Assembly (NCBI RefSeq): GCF_021412565.1
Contig: NZ_JAKCLJ010000014.1
Span: 1-64,000, forward strand
Origin: Shewanella sp. AS1
GTDB lineage: Bacteria > Pseudomonadota > Gammaproteobacteria > Enterobacterales > Shewanellaceae
DNA length: 64,000 nt
Direction: 5' to 3'
In this document: positions 35,973 to 43,415 of the stretch, piece by piece
How the letters are laid out: each line of letters begins with the position of its first letter
Numbering within the stretch: the stretch's first letter is position 1
The notes under the pieces: generated by a model
Databases searched by the model: none
What the model was told of the DNA's origin: nothing
The model's input: only the letters and a program-made list of their open reading frames with translations
Program-made: the position numbers and the translations under genes

Positions 35973-36659
35973 TTATTCCGGCCAATGAGTCGGCCTGTTC
36001 GTTTGTCCAAAACCACGTAATTTCGCCGCCACCGCCATCTGTTTCGACAGCTTAAGCAGTTGGATAAGTAAGGGATATAAGACGCAATAGACTAGCTCGC
36101 GCCAATTTTTAGGGTTTATGAGTGCCTTGGGCGTGATACGGGCACCCCGCATCACCTGCATCTGATAGATCTCCCTGACCTCCTGACTCAGGTGAGGCAA
36201 CAGACTGAAACAGGCCGCTAACACGAAAGCCCATTGGTGGGGCAGGCACCAACTGAGCACCTGGCCGATTCGATGAGGCGAGCAGCTAATACTCAGCCAC
36301 CAGCCTGGGATCATCGCCAGCAAAATACGCACTACGGCCAGGATCCCCTCATTGATGCGCTCCCCCCCATGCAGTAGCAGGTACAAGAGCAGAGTAATAG
36401 TCAGTTGGGAGCAGAACAGTATAAATAGCCCTTTGACTTTACCGCCAAGCAAGACGCCCTGAATCAGCAGGACGGCGCAGATGATCCCCAGCAGCGGCAA
36501 AAGAGAGGTCGGCAGAAAAAACGCGCAGCTGGACAAGAGCACACACAGCAGCAAACTCAGGGCACACAGCCAGGGATGATTTACCCAATAACGGCCAGGT
36601 TTAAGTCCCTCCCTCTCCATGGGACGATAGGATCTGCGCTGTTTAACCCACACAGGCAT
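35973..36659 (-). CDS. ECF transporter T component (EcfT/CbiQ type)
   Basis: 228 residues with five membrane helices and a cytoplasmic part. The coupling motifs are MQVMRGARI and, near the C-terminus, MAVAAKLRGFG, both of the A-x-R-G form that docks on the ATPases. It overlaps the ATPase gene by 17 bases. Confidence 0.85.
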   Translation of the reverse strand: MPVWVKQRRSYRPMEREGLKPGRYWVNHPWLCALSLLLCVLLSSCAFFLPTSLLPLLGIICAVLLIQGVLLGGKVKGLFILFCSQLTITLLLYLLLHGGERINEGILAVVRILLAMIPGWWLSISCSPHRIGQVLSWCLPHQWAFVLAACFSLLPHLSQEVREIYQMQVMRGARITPKALINPKNWRELVYCVLYPLLIQLLKLSKQMAVAAKLRGFGQTNRPTHWPE

Positions 36660-38016
36660 AACTCATATCCCCATGCAAGCTCCCCTCTGGTGAGCAGATC
36701 TGTAATTGCCTGTCATCGATGCGCCAAAGGGTATCGACGGTCAGCCCGGGGATAGGCCGATGACTGGCGATCACTATAGCTGTACCCTGTTGGCTCAGCT
36801 CAATCAATAAATTCACCACCTTACTGAAACTGGCACGATCCAGTCCGGCAAAGGGATCATCGAGCAGTAGCACCTTAGGCCGTAAGCAGACTAGGGACGC
36901 CAGCGCCAACAGATGTTGCTGACCGTAGGATAATTTGTGGGGCGAGTGGGTCACCAAGGCGCCCAGCTCCAGCCTGGCGAGCAGTTCATCGGCGCGCGAT
37001 AATGGCAATCCATAGCGTTGCAGGCTAAACTGCATCTCCTCTATCACACTACTTTCAAACAACTGGCGGCTGGGGCGTTGATGCAGCAAGGCCAGAGCCG
37101 AGCCATAACGGCCTAGCTTAGGCGGCTTATCCAACACCTTGATATTCACCGCCGCCATATCGGCCTGTATACCGGCCAGACACTTAAGCAGGCTACTCTT
37201 ACCCGCGCCGTTATCGCCGACCAGGGCGACGACCTCCCCCGGATAGAGCATGAGTTCCCTACCTGTGAACAGCAGAGTGTCGTCAGTGAATCTCAGGCTG
37301 AACCCCTGGCTGTGGATCAGCGGGGAAGCCTGTCTGTCTATCTTGCGCGGCCCGCTAGTCACAGAAGTGATAGGCTGTGCTTGCTCCACATAGGGTTCGA
37401 GCCGCCCGCCCCGCAGCTGCCATCTATGGGTGGCGCAGGCTAAGAATACGCGCTTTTGATGCTCGGTGATCACTATCGCCATCCCCTGAGCCTGCAGATC
37501 GATGATCAATTGGGTCAACTCTGAAACCCCCTTATCATCGAGCTGCGCCCAGGGTTCATCCAGCAGTAATATCGAGGGTTGCAGCACCAACTGCGCGGCG
37601 ATCATCAGGCGATAACGCTGCCCTAATGAGAGCTGATGAATGGGGGTGTCGAGGCGGACAAACAGCCCCACCTGGCGCAGAGCCAGAGTCACTCGCTGAC
37701 CCATAGCCTCGGGCGGGATGCCCAGATTTTCCAGGGCAAAGGCCACCTCGCTGCCCACATTTTGCCTGAGGAGCTGACTATTGGGGTCCTGCAGCACCAC
37801 GCCTAAACTGACGCCAGCGGCAAGCCGGCACTCACCCTCGAAAGGGCGCTCCAGTATCCCTAAGATCAACTTCAGCAGGCTGGATTTGCCCGATCCCGTA
37901 TGACCATAGATCAACTGGCAATCCCCCTTTTCCAGCGTCAGCCCTAAGCCATCAAACAGCGGTGAATCCGCCGTTTGATAGTTAAAGCTGATCTGCTCCA
38001 GGGTAAGTAACGCCAT
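36643..38016 (-). CDS. Fused ECF ATPase (two ABC domains)
   Basis: 457 residues carrying two complete ABC modules. The first has Walker A GHTGSGKSS, signature LSLGQRYR and Walker B ILLLDEPWAQLD. The second (from about residue 230) has GDNGAGKSS, LSYGQQHLL and VLLLDDPFAGLD. This is the EcfA-EcfA' pair fused in one chain; it powers the T/S membrane complex. It starts 6 bases after the receptor gene, which indicates one transcript. Confidence 0.92.
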   Translation of the reverse strand: MALLTLEQISFNYQTADSPLFDGLGLTLEKGDCQLIYGHTGSGKSSLLKLILGILERPFEGECRLAAGVSLGVVLQDPNSQLLRQNVGSEVAFALENLGIPPEAMGQRVTLALRQVGLFVRLDTPIHQLSLGQRYRLMIAAQLVLQPSILLLDEPWAQLDDKGVSELTQLIIDLQAQGMAIVITEHQKRVFLACATHRWQLRGGRLEPYVEQAQPITSVTSGPRKIDRQASPLIHSQGFSLRFTDDTLLFTGRELMLYPGEVVALVGDNGAGKSSLLKCLAGIQADMAAVNIKVLDKPPKLGRYGSALALLHQRPSRQLFESSVIEEMQFSLQRYGLPLSRADELLARLELGALVTHSPHKLSYGQQHLLALASLVCLRPKVLLLDDPFAGLDRASFSKVVNLLIELSQQGTAIVIASHRPIPGLTVDTLWRIDDRQLQICSPEGSLHGDMSYACVG

Positions 38017-38022
38017 GATAGC

Positions 38023-40089
38023 CTACAGCTGCCAGGTCACGCCGAAGAAGACTTGTCGGCCAGGCTGAGGCAGACTGACACTCTGGTAGTAATACTCATC
38101 GAGTAAGTTGGTCGCCCTGACATACACAGACAAGTTGTCATTCCAGACAGGCTGACTCACACTCAGATCCACTAGCGTGTAATCGTCCAGCTCCTGCTCA
38201 AGCAGCACATTCTGACCACTGACTTTCTGCTGCGTCTGATAAACCTGCCCCATGATATGTTCTATGTTCAGATTCACCCGAGTCGCAAAAGAGAACTGAT
38301 AATCGGCCTGCAGGCGCAGTTGATGACGCGGACGGTATTCCAGAGTTTCCAGTCCTGGCGCCGCATCTTTATCTTCAGCATCTAAGAAGCTGTAGGCAAA
38401 GGTCAGCGACAGATTGTCTATGCTGCGGTTATTCAGCACAAGATCGACCCCTTTAAACTGATAACGGCCCATGTTCTGGTAGATACCTGCGCTGTCCTTG
38501 GCGATATAGTTTTCTGCATCAGTAAAGAAGGTCGCAATATTCAGATCCGTGTTGGCACCTAAGCCCTGATCCAGGCTCAGCTCGACATGTTTGGAGGTTT
38601 CGGCCTCTAGATCTTCATTGCCAGATGACAGAGAGTAGAGGTTACGCATAGAAGGGAAACGCACCTTACGCGCCACCCCCAGATTGATCCTTGTCTCCTC
38701 CAGTGCTTGCCAATAGGTCGCCGCCTGAGCCGAATAGTCTGTACCATCGTCTTTAACTCGCTCCTGCTGGTGCAGTGCGCCGCCCAGGGTAAAGCCGACA
38801 CTCTCGTATTGCTGCTGATACTCGATCGCCGCAGTATAGAGCCAGGATGCGTCATCAAACTCTTCGTTGCCCGAACCACCGCCTGTGCCGCCACCAGAAC
38901 CACCGCCTGTGCCGCCACCAGAACCACCACCGCTGCCACCGCCAGAGCCACTTCCCGATCCGCCACCGCTAGTGCCGCCCAGAGCCTGATTGGTCGACTC
39001 CCAGCTTTGACGTTCGGCAATCAGGCCGCCGGTTAACAGCTGACCCTCACCAAAATCGGCGATCAGCTGCAGATTACCGCCGCGAACGATAGAGCGTCCC
39101 TCCAGGCTCTGAGTCAGAGTAGTGAAGCTGTCATCGCTGTAGCGGTTTTCCAGCACATCGTCCTGGTTCTCATACAGGAAGCCGCGCAGAGTGAGCAGAT
39201 CATTAAATTGGTGCGCCATGCCCAGCTGCAGCGTATGGGAGTCATAATCATCGACTCTGTCGTACTTGGCCTTAGTGTCCATCACGCCATCTACATCTGG
39301 CTTACCCCACTCACCTTCGCGGTAACTGAAATTCGCCATCAACTGGGTTCGAGCCGACAACCAGTAGCTGCCCTGAGCGAAAAGCGTGCTCACCTCTTTA
39401 TCAGAATTTAATCGGGTATCGCCATATTGCAGACTGGTATCGACTTGATCGCCAGCCACAGGCCAGCCATCTGTCTGCTGACGGGAAACTGAAACCAGTC
39501 CCTGCCATTTTTCACCCGAACCCGCGGCGGTAATATCACCATTGAAGGTATCATTTTCCGAGCCTTCCAGACGACCAGAGAGCAGAGGTGCGTTGTCACC
39601 ATTCTTAGTACGAATATTGATCACCCCGCCAGCGCCGCCTGGGCCATAGAGTACCGAGGTCGGCCCGACAGACACAGTCACAGACGCTATCTGACTGGCC
39701 GGGATAACGCTGGGATCGAACTGACCATCTTCGGTGCCACTAGCAGGAACACCATTAATCAGATAGATAAGATGACGGGTTTTAAAGCCTCGAATATCGA
39801 CGCGAGGGGTGCCTTGCCCACCAACGCGCACATAGAGGCCGGGAACATTTTTCAGCACCTGATCTAAGGACAGTGCCCCCGATGCAGCTATCTCATCCTG
39901 GCCTATGGTCCAGGTCGTGGTGGTCTGTTGTAGGGCTGTTGGCTTGTTACCTGTCACTACTATGACATCGGTAACATCTAATTTTGGTGCTCTTTCGATC
40001 TCTGCAGCGGCGAAGGCGGCTGGCATTGTCCCTATCGCTAACGCGACCAGTGACAGTCTTAATGCTGTTTGTTTTCTGTTCATATCCAT
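38023..40089 (-). CDS. TonB-dependent outer-membrane receptor of the ECF operon
   Basis: About 688 residues: signal peptide (LSLVALAIGTMPAAFA), TonB-box-like VIVVTGNK, plug domain (VLKNVPGLYVRVGGQGTPRV, DIRGFKTRHLIYLINGVPAS, TSVLYGPGGAGGVINI) and a 22-strand-type barrel ending in aromatic FFGVTWQL. It carries an unusual Gly/Ser/Thr-rich insertion of about 35 residues in a likely extracellular loop. First gene of the operon, so it should bring the ECF substrate across the outer membrane. The start at 40089 or 40083 gives the signal peptide; an upstream TTG is rejected. Confidence 0.9.
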   Translation of the reverse strand: MDMNRKQTALRLSLVALAIGTMPAAFAAAEIERAPKLDVTDVIVVTGNKPTALQQTTTTWTIGQDEIAASGALSLDQVLKNVPGLYVRVGGQGTPRVDIRGFKTRHLIYLINGVPASGTEDGQFDPSVIPASQIASVTVSVGPTSVLYGPGGAGGVINIRTKNGDNAPLLSGRLEGSENDTFNGDITAAGSGEKWQGLVSVSRQQTDGWPVAGDQVDTSLQYGDTRLNSDKEVSTLFAQGSYWLSARTQLMANFSYREGEWGKPDVDGVMDTKAKYDRVDDYDSHTLQLGMAHQFNDLLTLRGFLYENQDDVLENRYSDDSFTTLTQSLEGRSIVRGGNLQLIADFGEGQLLTGGLIAERQSWESTNQALGGTSGGGSGSGSGGGSGGGSGGGTGGGSGGGTGGGSGNEEFDDASWLYTAAIEYQQQYESVGFTLGGALHQQERVKDDGTDYSAQAATYWQALEETRINLGVARKVRFPSMRNLYSLSSGNEDLEAETSKHVELSLDQGLGANTDLNIATFFTDAENYIAKDSAGIYQNMGRYQFKGVDLVLNNRSIDNLSLTFAYSFLDAEDKDAAPGLETLEYRPRHQLRLQADYQFSFATRVNLNIEHIMGQVYQTQQKVSGQNVLLEQELDDYTLVDLSVSQPVWNDNLSVYVRATNLLDEYYYQSVSLPQPGRQVFFGVTWQL
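38873..38944 (-). repeat. Three 24-bp tandem repeats coding a Gly-rich loop
   Basis: Three abutting 24-base units (GAACCACCGCCTGTGCCGCC core on the plus strand), the third diverged. They encode SGGGTGGG-type octapeptides in the TonB-dependent receptor. The unit length is a multiple of three, so copy-number change would alter loop length without frameshift. Confidence 0.9.
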
Positions 40090-40160
40090 TAACTTATTGC
40101 TGACTTGATTCTTACTATTGTTAGACCAATGCAATTAAGCAACAAGCAAACAAAAAACAA

Positions 40161-40261
40161 AAAATGACCCAGATCGACTAATTTGGAACTTATCTGCGAA
40201 TCACTGTCACTGATTGCGACAAATTATCTAATGAATATCTATTTATGGACAAAATGACCCA
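40161..40261. promoter_or_regulatory. Repeated AAAATGACCCA words upstream of the receptor gene
   Basis: The 11-base word AAAATGACCCA occurs at 40161-40171 and 40251-40261, 90 bases apart, in the receptor gene's upstream region. Two equal sites at this distance could be operators. No cobalamin, thiamine or other riboswitch core is visible here. Confidence 0.35.
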
Positions 40262-40332
40262 CAAGTTTAACTTAACAACAAAAAGAGAGCAGCTGATTCC
40301 TTGGGCAAGCTCACAGCTTAATAGCCTGTAAC

Positions 40333-40361
40333 TTGACACCTAATGGTTAGCACATTAGTTT
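40333..40361 (+). promoter_or_regulatory. Candidate menF promoter with internal palindrome
   Basis: A perfect TTGACA (40333-40338) is followed after 17 bases by a weak TAGTTT. An inverted repeat CTAATG-N7-CATTAG (40340-40358) fills the spacer, where a regulator could block RNA polymerase. About 100 bases upstream of the menF start. Confidence 0.4.
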
Positions 40362-40463
40362 GTGGTAAAGATTCTTATTAGCAATAATGGCTTTCGGCTG
40401 ATGAATATGAATCCCAGACTCACCACAAACCGGGGCAATTTCAGAGCATAGTTGGAGTATTTT

Positions 40464-41822
40464 TTGAGCGTTCCTTCGCTGCAACAGGCCATACAATCCT
40501 TAATCAGCAAACTTAAACAACTGGAACTACATCAGCATGGTGAGCCTGTGATGCAGTTATCTGTGGCTGTATGCCCTCTGCCGATCATCGCCTGGTTAGC
40601 CAGCCAAGCCTGCTATCCACGTGTCTATTGGAGCGGTCGCGACACCCTGGAAGAGGTGGCAGCTATCGGTTCTTGTAAAGATTTCATCTTCGAAGATGCA
40701 GTCGACGACAATCAACTCAATACGGTTTATCAGCGTCAACGCAGCCTCTCCACCAATCAGGAGATCCGTTACTATGGCGGCGTGGCCTTTGACCGCCATA
40801 CCGATTGCTGGCCCGAATATGGTCGGGCACACTTTATCCTGCCGCGCATCGAGCTTCGCAGAAGTGGTAATGAATTCAAGCTGCTGGTGAATCTCAACAT
40901 CGAGTCCAATGGCATAGAGTCAGAGCGACAACTGGCACTTGCGGCGCTGGACAGGCTGGCACCGCCTGTGCCTTTGTCACCGCCAAATAAGATCCACCTG
41001 CTCAGCCGTAGCGACAGGCCGGATCAACGCCGCTGGCATGATTTGGTTGAACAGATCACCCAGGATAAATTCATTAAGGACACGCCTAAGGTGGTGTTGT
41101 CACGACTGACTCAGCTGGAGATCAACGAAAAAGTCGACCCTTGGATGCTGCTGGCCAGCTGGCAGGGGCGTAATCACAACAGTTTCCAGTTTGGCTTTCA
41201 ATTTACCCCTGAGAGCGCCTTTATCTCCTGTACACCTGAGCGTCTCTACCGCCGCTGCCAGCGTGAGCTCTTTACCGAGGCGCTGGCCGGTACCACCACA
41301 CGTGGCCTGAATGAAGATGAAGATGCGCTATTGGCACAGCAGCTGCTGGATGACAGTAAGAACAGCCATGAAAACCAGTTAGTCAGGCAACACATAGTCG
41401 ATGCCCTTACGCCACTAAGTAACTATGTGGGCGCCGATGAAGTCGCAAAAATCTTTAAACTCAGCCATATCCAGCATCTGCACCGCTCCATCCGTGCCGA
41501 ACTGAAATCTGGGATCAGCGATTTTCAGATCCTGCAGGCTCTGCATCCAACCCCTGCGGTGGGCGGTCTACCTAAAGAGTCGGCAATCAACTTTATTCGC
41601 CAGCGCGAAGGTTATACCCGAGGTTGGTACGCGGGCGCTTGTGGTTATTTCAACAAGTATGAAAGCGAGTTTGCGGTGGCGATCCGCAGCGCGCTCATCG
41701 AACCAGGTCGCATCAATCTGTTCGCGGGCGCTGGGATAGTCTCGGGCTCTGAGGCCAGCGCCGAATGGAATGAGCTGGAAAACAAGCTCACGACCATTAT
41801 GTCTATTCTTACGGAAGTCTAA
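40464..41822 (+). CDS. menF: Isochorismate synthase MenF
   Basis: About 452 residues of the chorismate-utilising family, with LFTEALAGTTTRG, the KLSHIQHLHRSIRAEL segment, LHPTPAVGGLPKE, the GWYAGACGYF motif and a C-terminal GAGIVSGSEASAEWNELENK. It converts chorismate to isochorismate for menaquinone (MenF) or siderophores (EntC-like). With no siderophore genes nearby, MenF is more likely. The start is taken as TTG at 40464 because GGAG lies six bases before it; no ATG is suitably placed. Confidence 0.9.
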   Translation: MSVPSLQQAIQSLISKLKQLELHQHGEPVMQLSVAVCPLPIIAWLASQACYPRVYWSGRDTLEEVAAIGSCKDFIFEDAVDDNQLNTVYQRQRSLSTNQEIRYYGGVAFDRHTDCWPEYGRAHFILPRIELRRSGNEFKLLVNLNIESNGIESERQLALAALDRLAPPVPLSPPNKIHLLSRSDRPDQRRWHDLVEQITQDKFIKDTPKVVLSRLTQLEINEKVDPWMLLASWQGRNHNSFQFGFQFTPESAFISCTPERLYRRCQRELFTEALAGTTTRGLNEDEDALLAQQLLDDSKNSHENQLVRQHIVDALTPLSNYVGADEVAKIFKLSHIQHLHRSIRAELKSGISDFQILQALHPTPAVGGLPKESAINFIRQREGYTRGWYAGACGYFNKYESEFAVAIRSALIEPGRINLFAGAGIVSGSEASAEWNELENKLTTIMSILTEV

Positions 41823-41960
41823 TCTAGCCGTCTCCTCGATGGATAAAGATCGTCCATCCCCTTGTACATCTGCTGTAAATGGCTATAATCTTCCGCCCCG
41901 ATTGACCGAGCCGATGTTAAAAGCGCCTCAGAGCCGCTAAGCTTACTATAATTCACCATT

Positions 41961-41996
41961 GCGGGTTCCCTCACCCCGCGTTAACCACTAAAAAGG
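41961..41996 (+). ncRNA. preQ1-I riboswitch
   Basis: P1 stem GCGGG (41961-41965) pairs with CCCGC (41975-41979) around a TTCCCTCA-type loop with the conserved cytosine. It is followed by TTAACCACTAAAAAGG, an A-rich tail that contains the ribosome-binding site of the next gene. The layout matches the Thermoanaerobacter preQ1-I aptamer (CCCCAGTTAAC...AAGG). It lies 8 bases before a queuosine-precursor transporter gene, so ligand binding would hide the ribosome site. Confidence 0.85.
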
Positions 41997-42003
41997 CCAC
42001 AAG

Positions 42004-42672
42004 ATGTTAATGTTATCCAATGCACAGATACGCCGTGCACTCTATCTATTGGTCAGTTTTCATATACTGATCATCTCAGCCAGCAACTATTTGGTTCAGC
42101 TGCCGTTTCAATTGTTTGGCTTGCACACCACCTGGGGGGCTTTTAGCTTTCCCTTTGTCTATCTGGCGACCGACCTTACTGTGCGGATTTTCGGCCAATC
42201 TGATGCCAGAAAAATCATCTTCAAAGCCATGCTACCAGCACTGATCATTTCCTATCTTATCGGTGTGCTGTTTCATCAGGGAAGCTATCAGGGCGGTAAC
42301 GCGCTACTGGAATTCAACAGCTTTGTGTTTCGCATCGCCTTTGCCAGTTTTGCGGCCTATCTGATGGGGCAACTGATGGATATCAGTGTCTTCGCTAAAC
42401 TGCGCCAGGCCAAAGCCTGGTGGGTGGCACCAGCGGCTTCGACCGTTATCGGAAACCTTATCGATACCCTGGTGTTCTTCAGCATCGCTTTCTATGCCTC
42501 AAGCGATCCCTTTATGGCCAGCCATTGGCCTGAAATTGCGGCTGTGGATTATGGTTTTAAGCTCTTGATCAGCTTATGTCTCTTCCTCCCAGCCTATGGC
42601 GTGTTGCTAAAGATACTGCAGGAACGCCTCTTGCGTGTCTCCTCACCAAATCAAGACAACTCACTGGCCTGA
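42004..42672 (+). CDS. yhhQ: Queuosine precursor transporter (YhhQ/VUT family)
   Basis: 222 residues with six membrane helices and the family motifs FSFPFVYLATDLTVRIFG and GNLIDTLVFFSIAF. YhhQ imports preQ0/preQ1 for queuosine synthesis. The preQ1-I riboswitch immediately upstream supports this assignment. AAAAAGG at 41990-41996 is the ribosome site and lies within the riboswitch. Confidence 0.93.
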   Translation: MLMLSNAQIRRALYLLVSFHILIISASNYLVQLPFQLFGLHTTWGAFSFPFVYLATDLTVRIFGQSDARKIIFKAMLPALIISYLIGVLFHQGSYQGGNALLEFNSFVFRIAFASFAAYLMGQLMDISVFAKLRQAKAWWVAPAASTVIGNLIDTLVFFSIAFYASSDPFMASHWPEIAAVDYGFKLLISLCLFLPAYGVLLKILQERLLRVSSPNQDNSLA

Positions 42673-42748
42673 CCAGTTGAAATAGGCTATCATCGGCGGC
42701 ACTTAACCCCTAGTGCCGCCATAGTGGCGTTACTGTTTGGAGACCCCT

Positions 42749-43210
42749 ATGTACACCACGACCATTGAACGCCATACCCAACTGACCGAATCTCTGTTAG
42801 ACAAAATCATTAGCCTGAGCCAAGAGATCCCTGAATTTGAACGTGGTTATAGTCTGCAAGAGTATCAAGAGCGTCTCGCTGATAAGCCTGTGTTAGTGCA
42901 GTTTGTGTATGTTGAGGGTGAACTGGCGGGATTTAAACTGGGTTACAGCGATCAGTCAGGTCAATTCTATAGTTGGTTAGGCGCCATACTGCCTGAGTTC
43001 AGACAGTTAGGACTGGCGAAAATGCTGTTAAAAGATCAGGAAAACTGGGCCAAACAGCAGGGATTTATCCTGATAGAGGTCAAAACCTATAACCGCTTCA
43101 CCACCATGCTGCAGATGTTAATCAGCCAGGGTTATAAGATTGCAGGTTTGCAAGAAAATCAAACCGAGATAAATGATAATAAACTGATCTTAAATAAAGT
43201 TTTAGTCTAG
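42749..43210 (+). CDS. GNAT-family N-acetyltransferase
   Basis: A 153-residue acetyltransferase with the CoA-binding motif A (LGAILPEFRQLGLAKMLLKD) and conserved IEVKTYNRFTTMLQMLISQG. Substrate unknown. The ATG at 42749 has TTTGGAGA just upstream; an in-frame TTG earlier would add four residues and is rejected. Confidence 0.85.
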   Translation: MYTTTIERHTQLTESLLDKIISLSQEIPEFERGYSLQEYQERLADKPVLVQFVYVEGELAGFKLGYSDQSGQFYSWLGAILPEFRQLGLAKMLLKDQENWAKQQGFILIEVKTYNRFTTMLQMLISQGYKIAGLQENQTEINDNKLILNKVLV

Positions 43211-43245
43211 CTCGTAAAAAAATAGAAATTATTTCCGATAAAAAC

Positions 43246-43278
43246 TTGCAAAGTTAAATGATAATGATTACTATTTAC
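43246..43278 (+). promoter_or_regulatory. Promoter of ryhB with overlapping Fur box
   Basis: TTGCAA (43246-43251) and TACTAT (43269-43274) are 17 bases apart. A Fur box (43260-43278, GATAATGATTACTATTTAC) matches the 19-base consensus at 14 positions and covers the -10 region, so iron-loaded Fur would repress. Confidence 0.85.
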
Positions 43279-43280
43279 AT

Positions 43281-43391
43281 GCGTTCCAAAACTCAGTTTG
43301 TTAAGTACTTCATCTCTACTTAATTGAGTTCGCAAGCACAACATTGCTCACACATTTTGTGGCCGGAATATCACTATTCCGGCTTTTTTTT
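43281..43391 (+). ncRNA. ryhB: RyhB small regulatory RNA
   Basis: A non-coding transcript of about 110 nt between a Fur-controlled promoter and a strong terminator (GCCGGAATA/TATTCCGGC plus eight T, 43362-43391). The conserved RyhB targeting core AAGCAC-ACATTGCTCACA is present at 43334-43352, with one base change from E. coli. RyhB pairs with mRNAs of iron-using proteins through Hfq when iron is scarce. It is longer than E. coli RyhB at its 5' end. The 5' end is estimated from the promoter. Confidence 0.9.
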
Positions 43392-43415
43392 ATGTCGACC
43401 TCGTACGGGCCTCTT

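Noticed and set aside
36017..36500. S component beginning at 36016
   Set aside because: That frame starts inside the T gene; the ATG at 35968 just inside the T stop is more economical.
36643..38016. Cobalt/nickel (Cbi/Nik) transporter assignment
   Set aside because: The ATPase and T component look similar in all ECF systems, and the S component lacks the CbiM/NikM N-terminal metal motif (MHIxxG).
40090..40463. Cobalamin or thiamine riboswitch before the receptor/ECF operon
   Set aside because: I looked for the conserved B12-box and THI-box cores on both strands and found neither.
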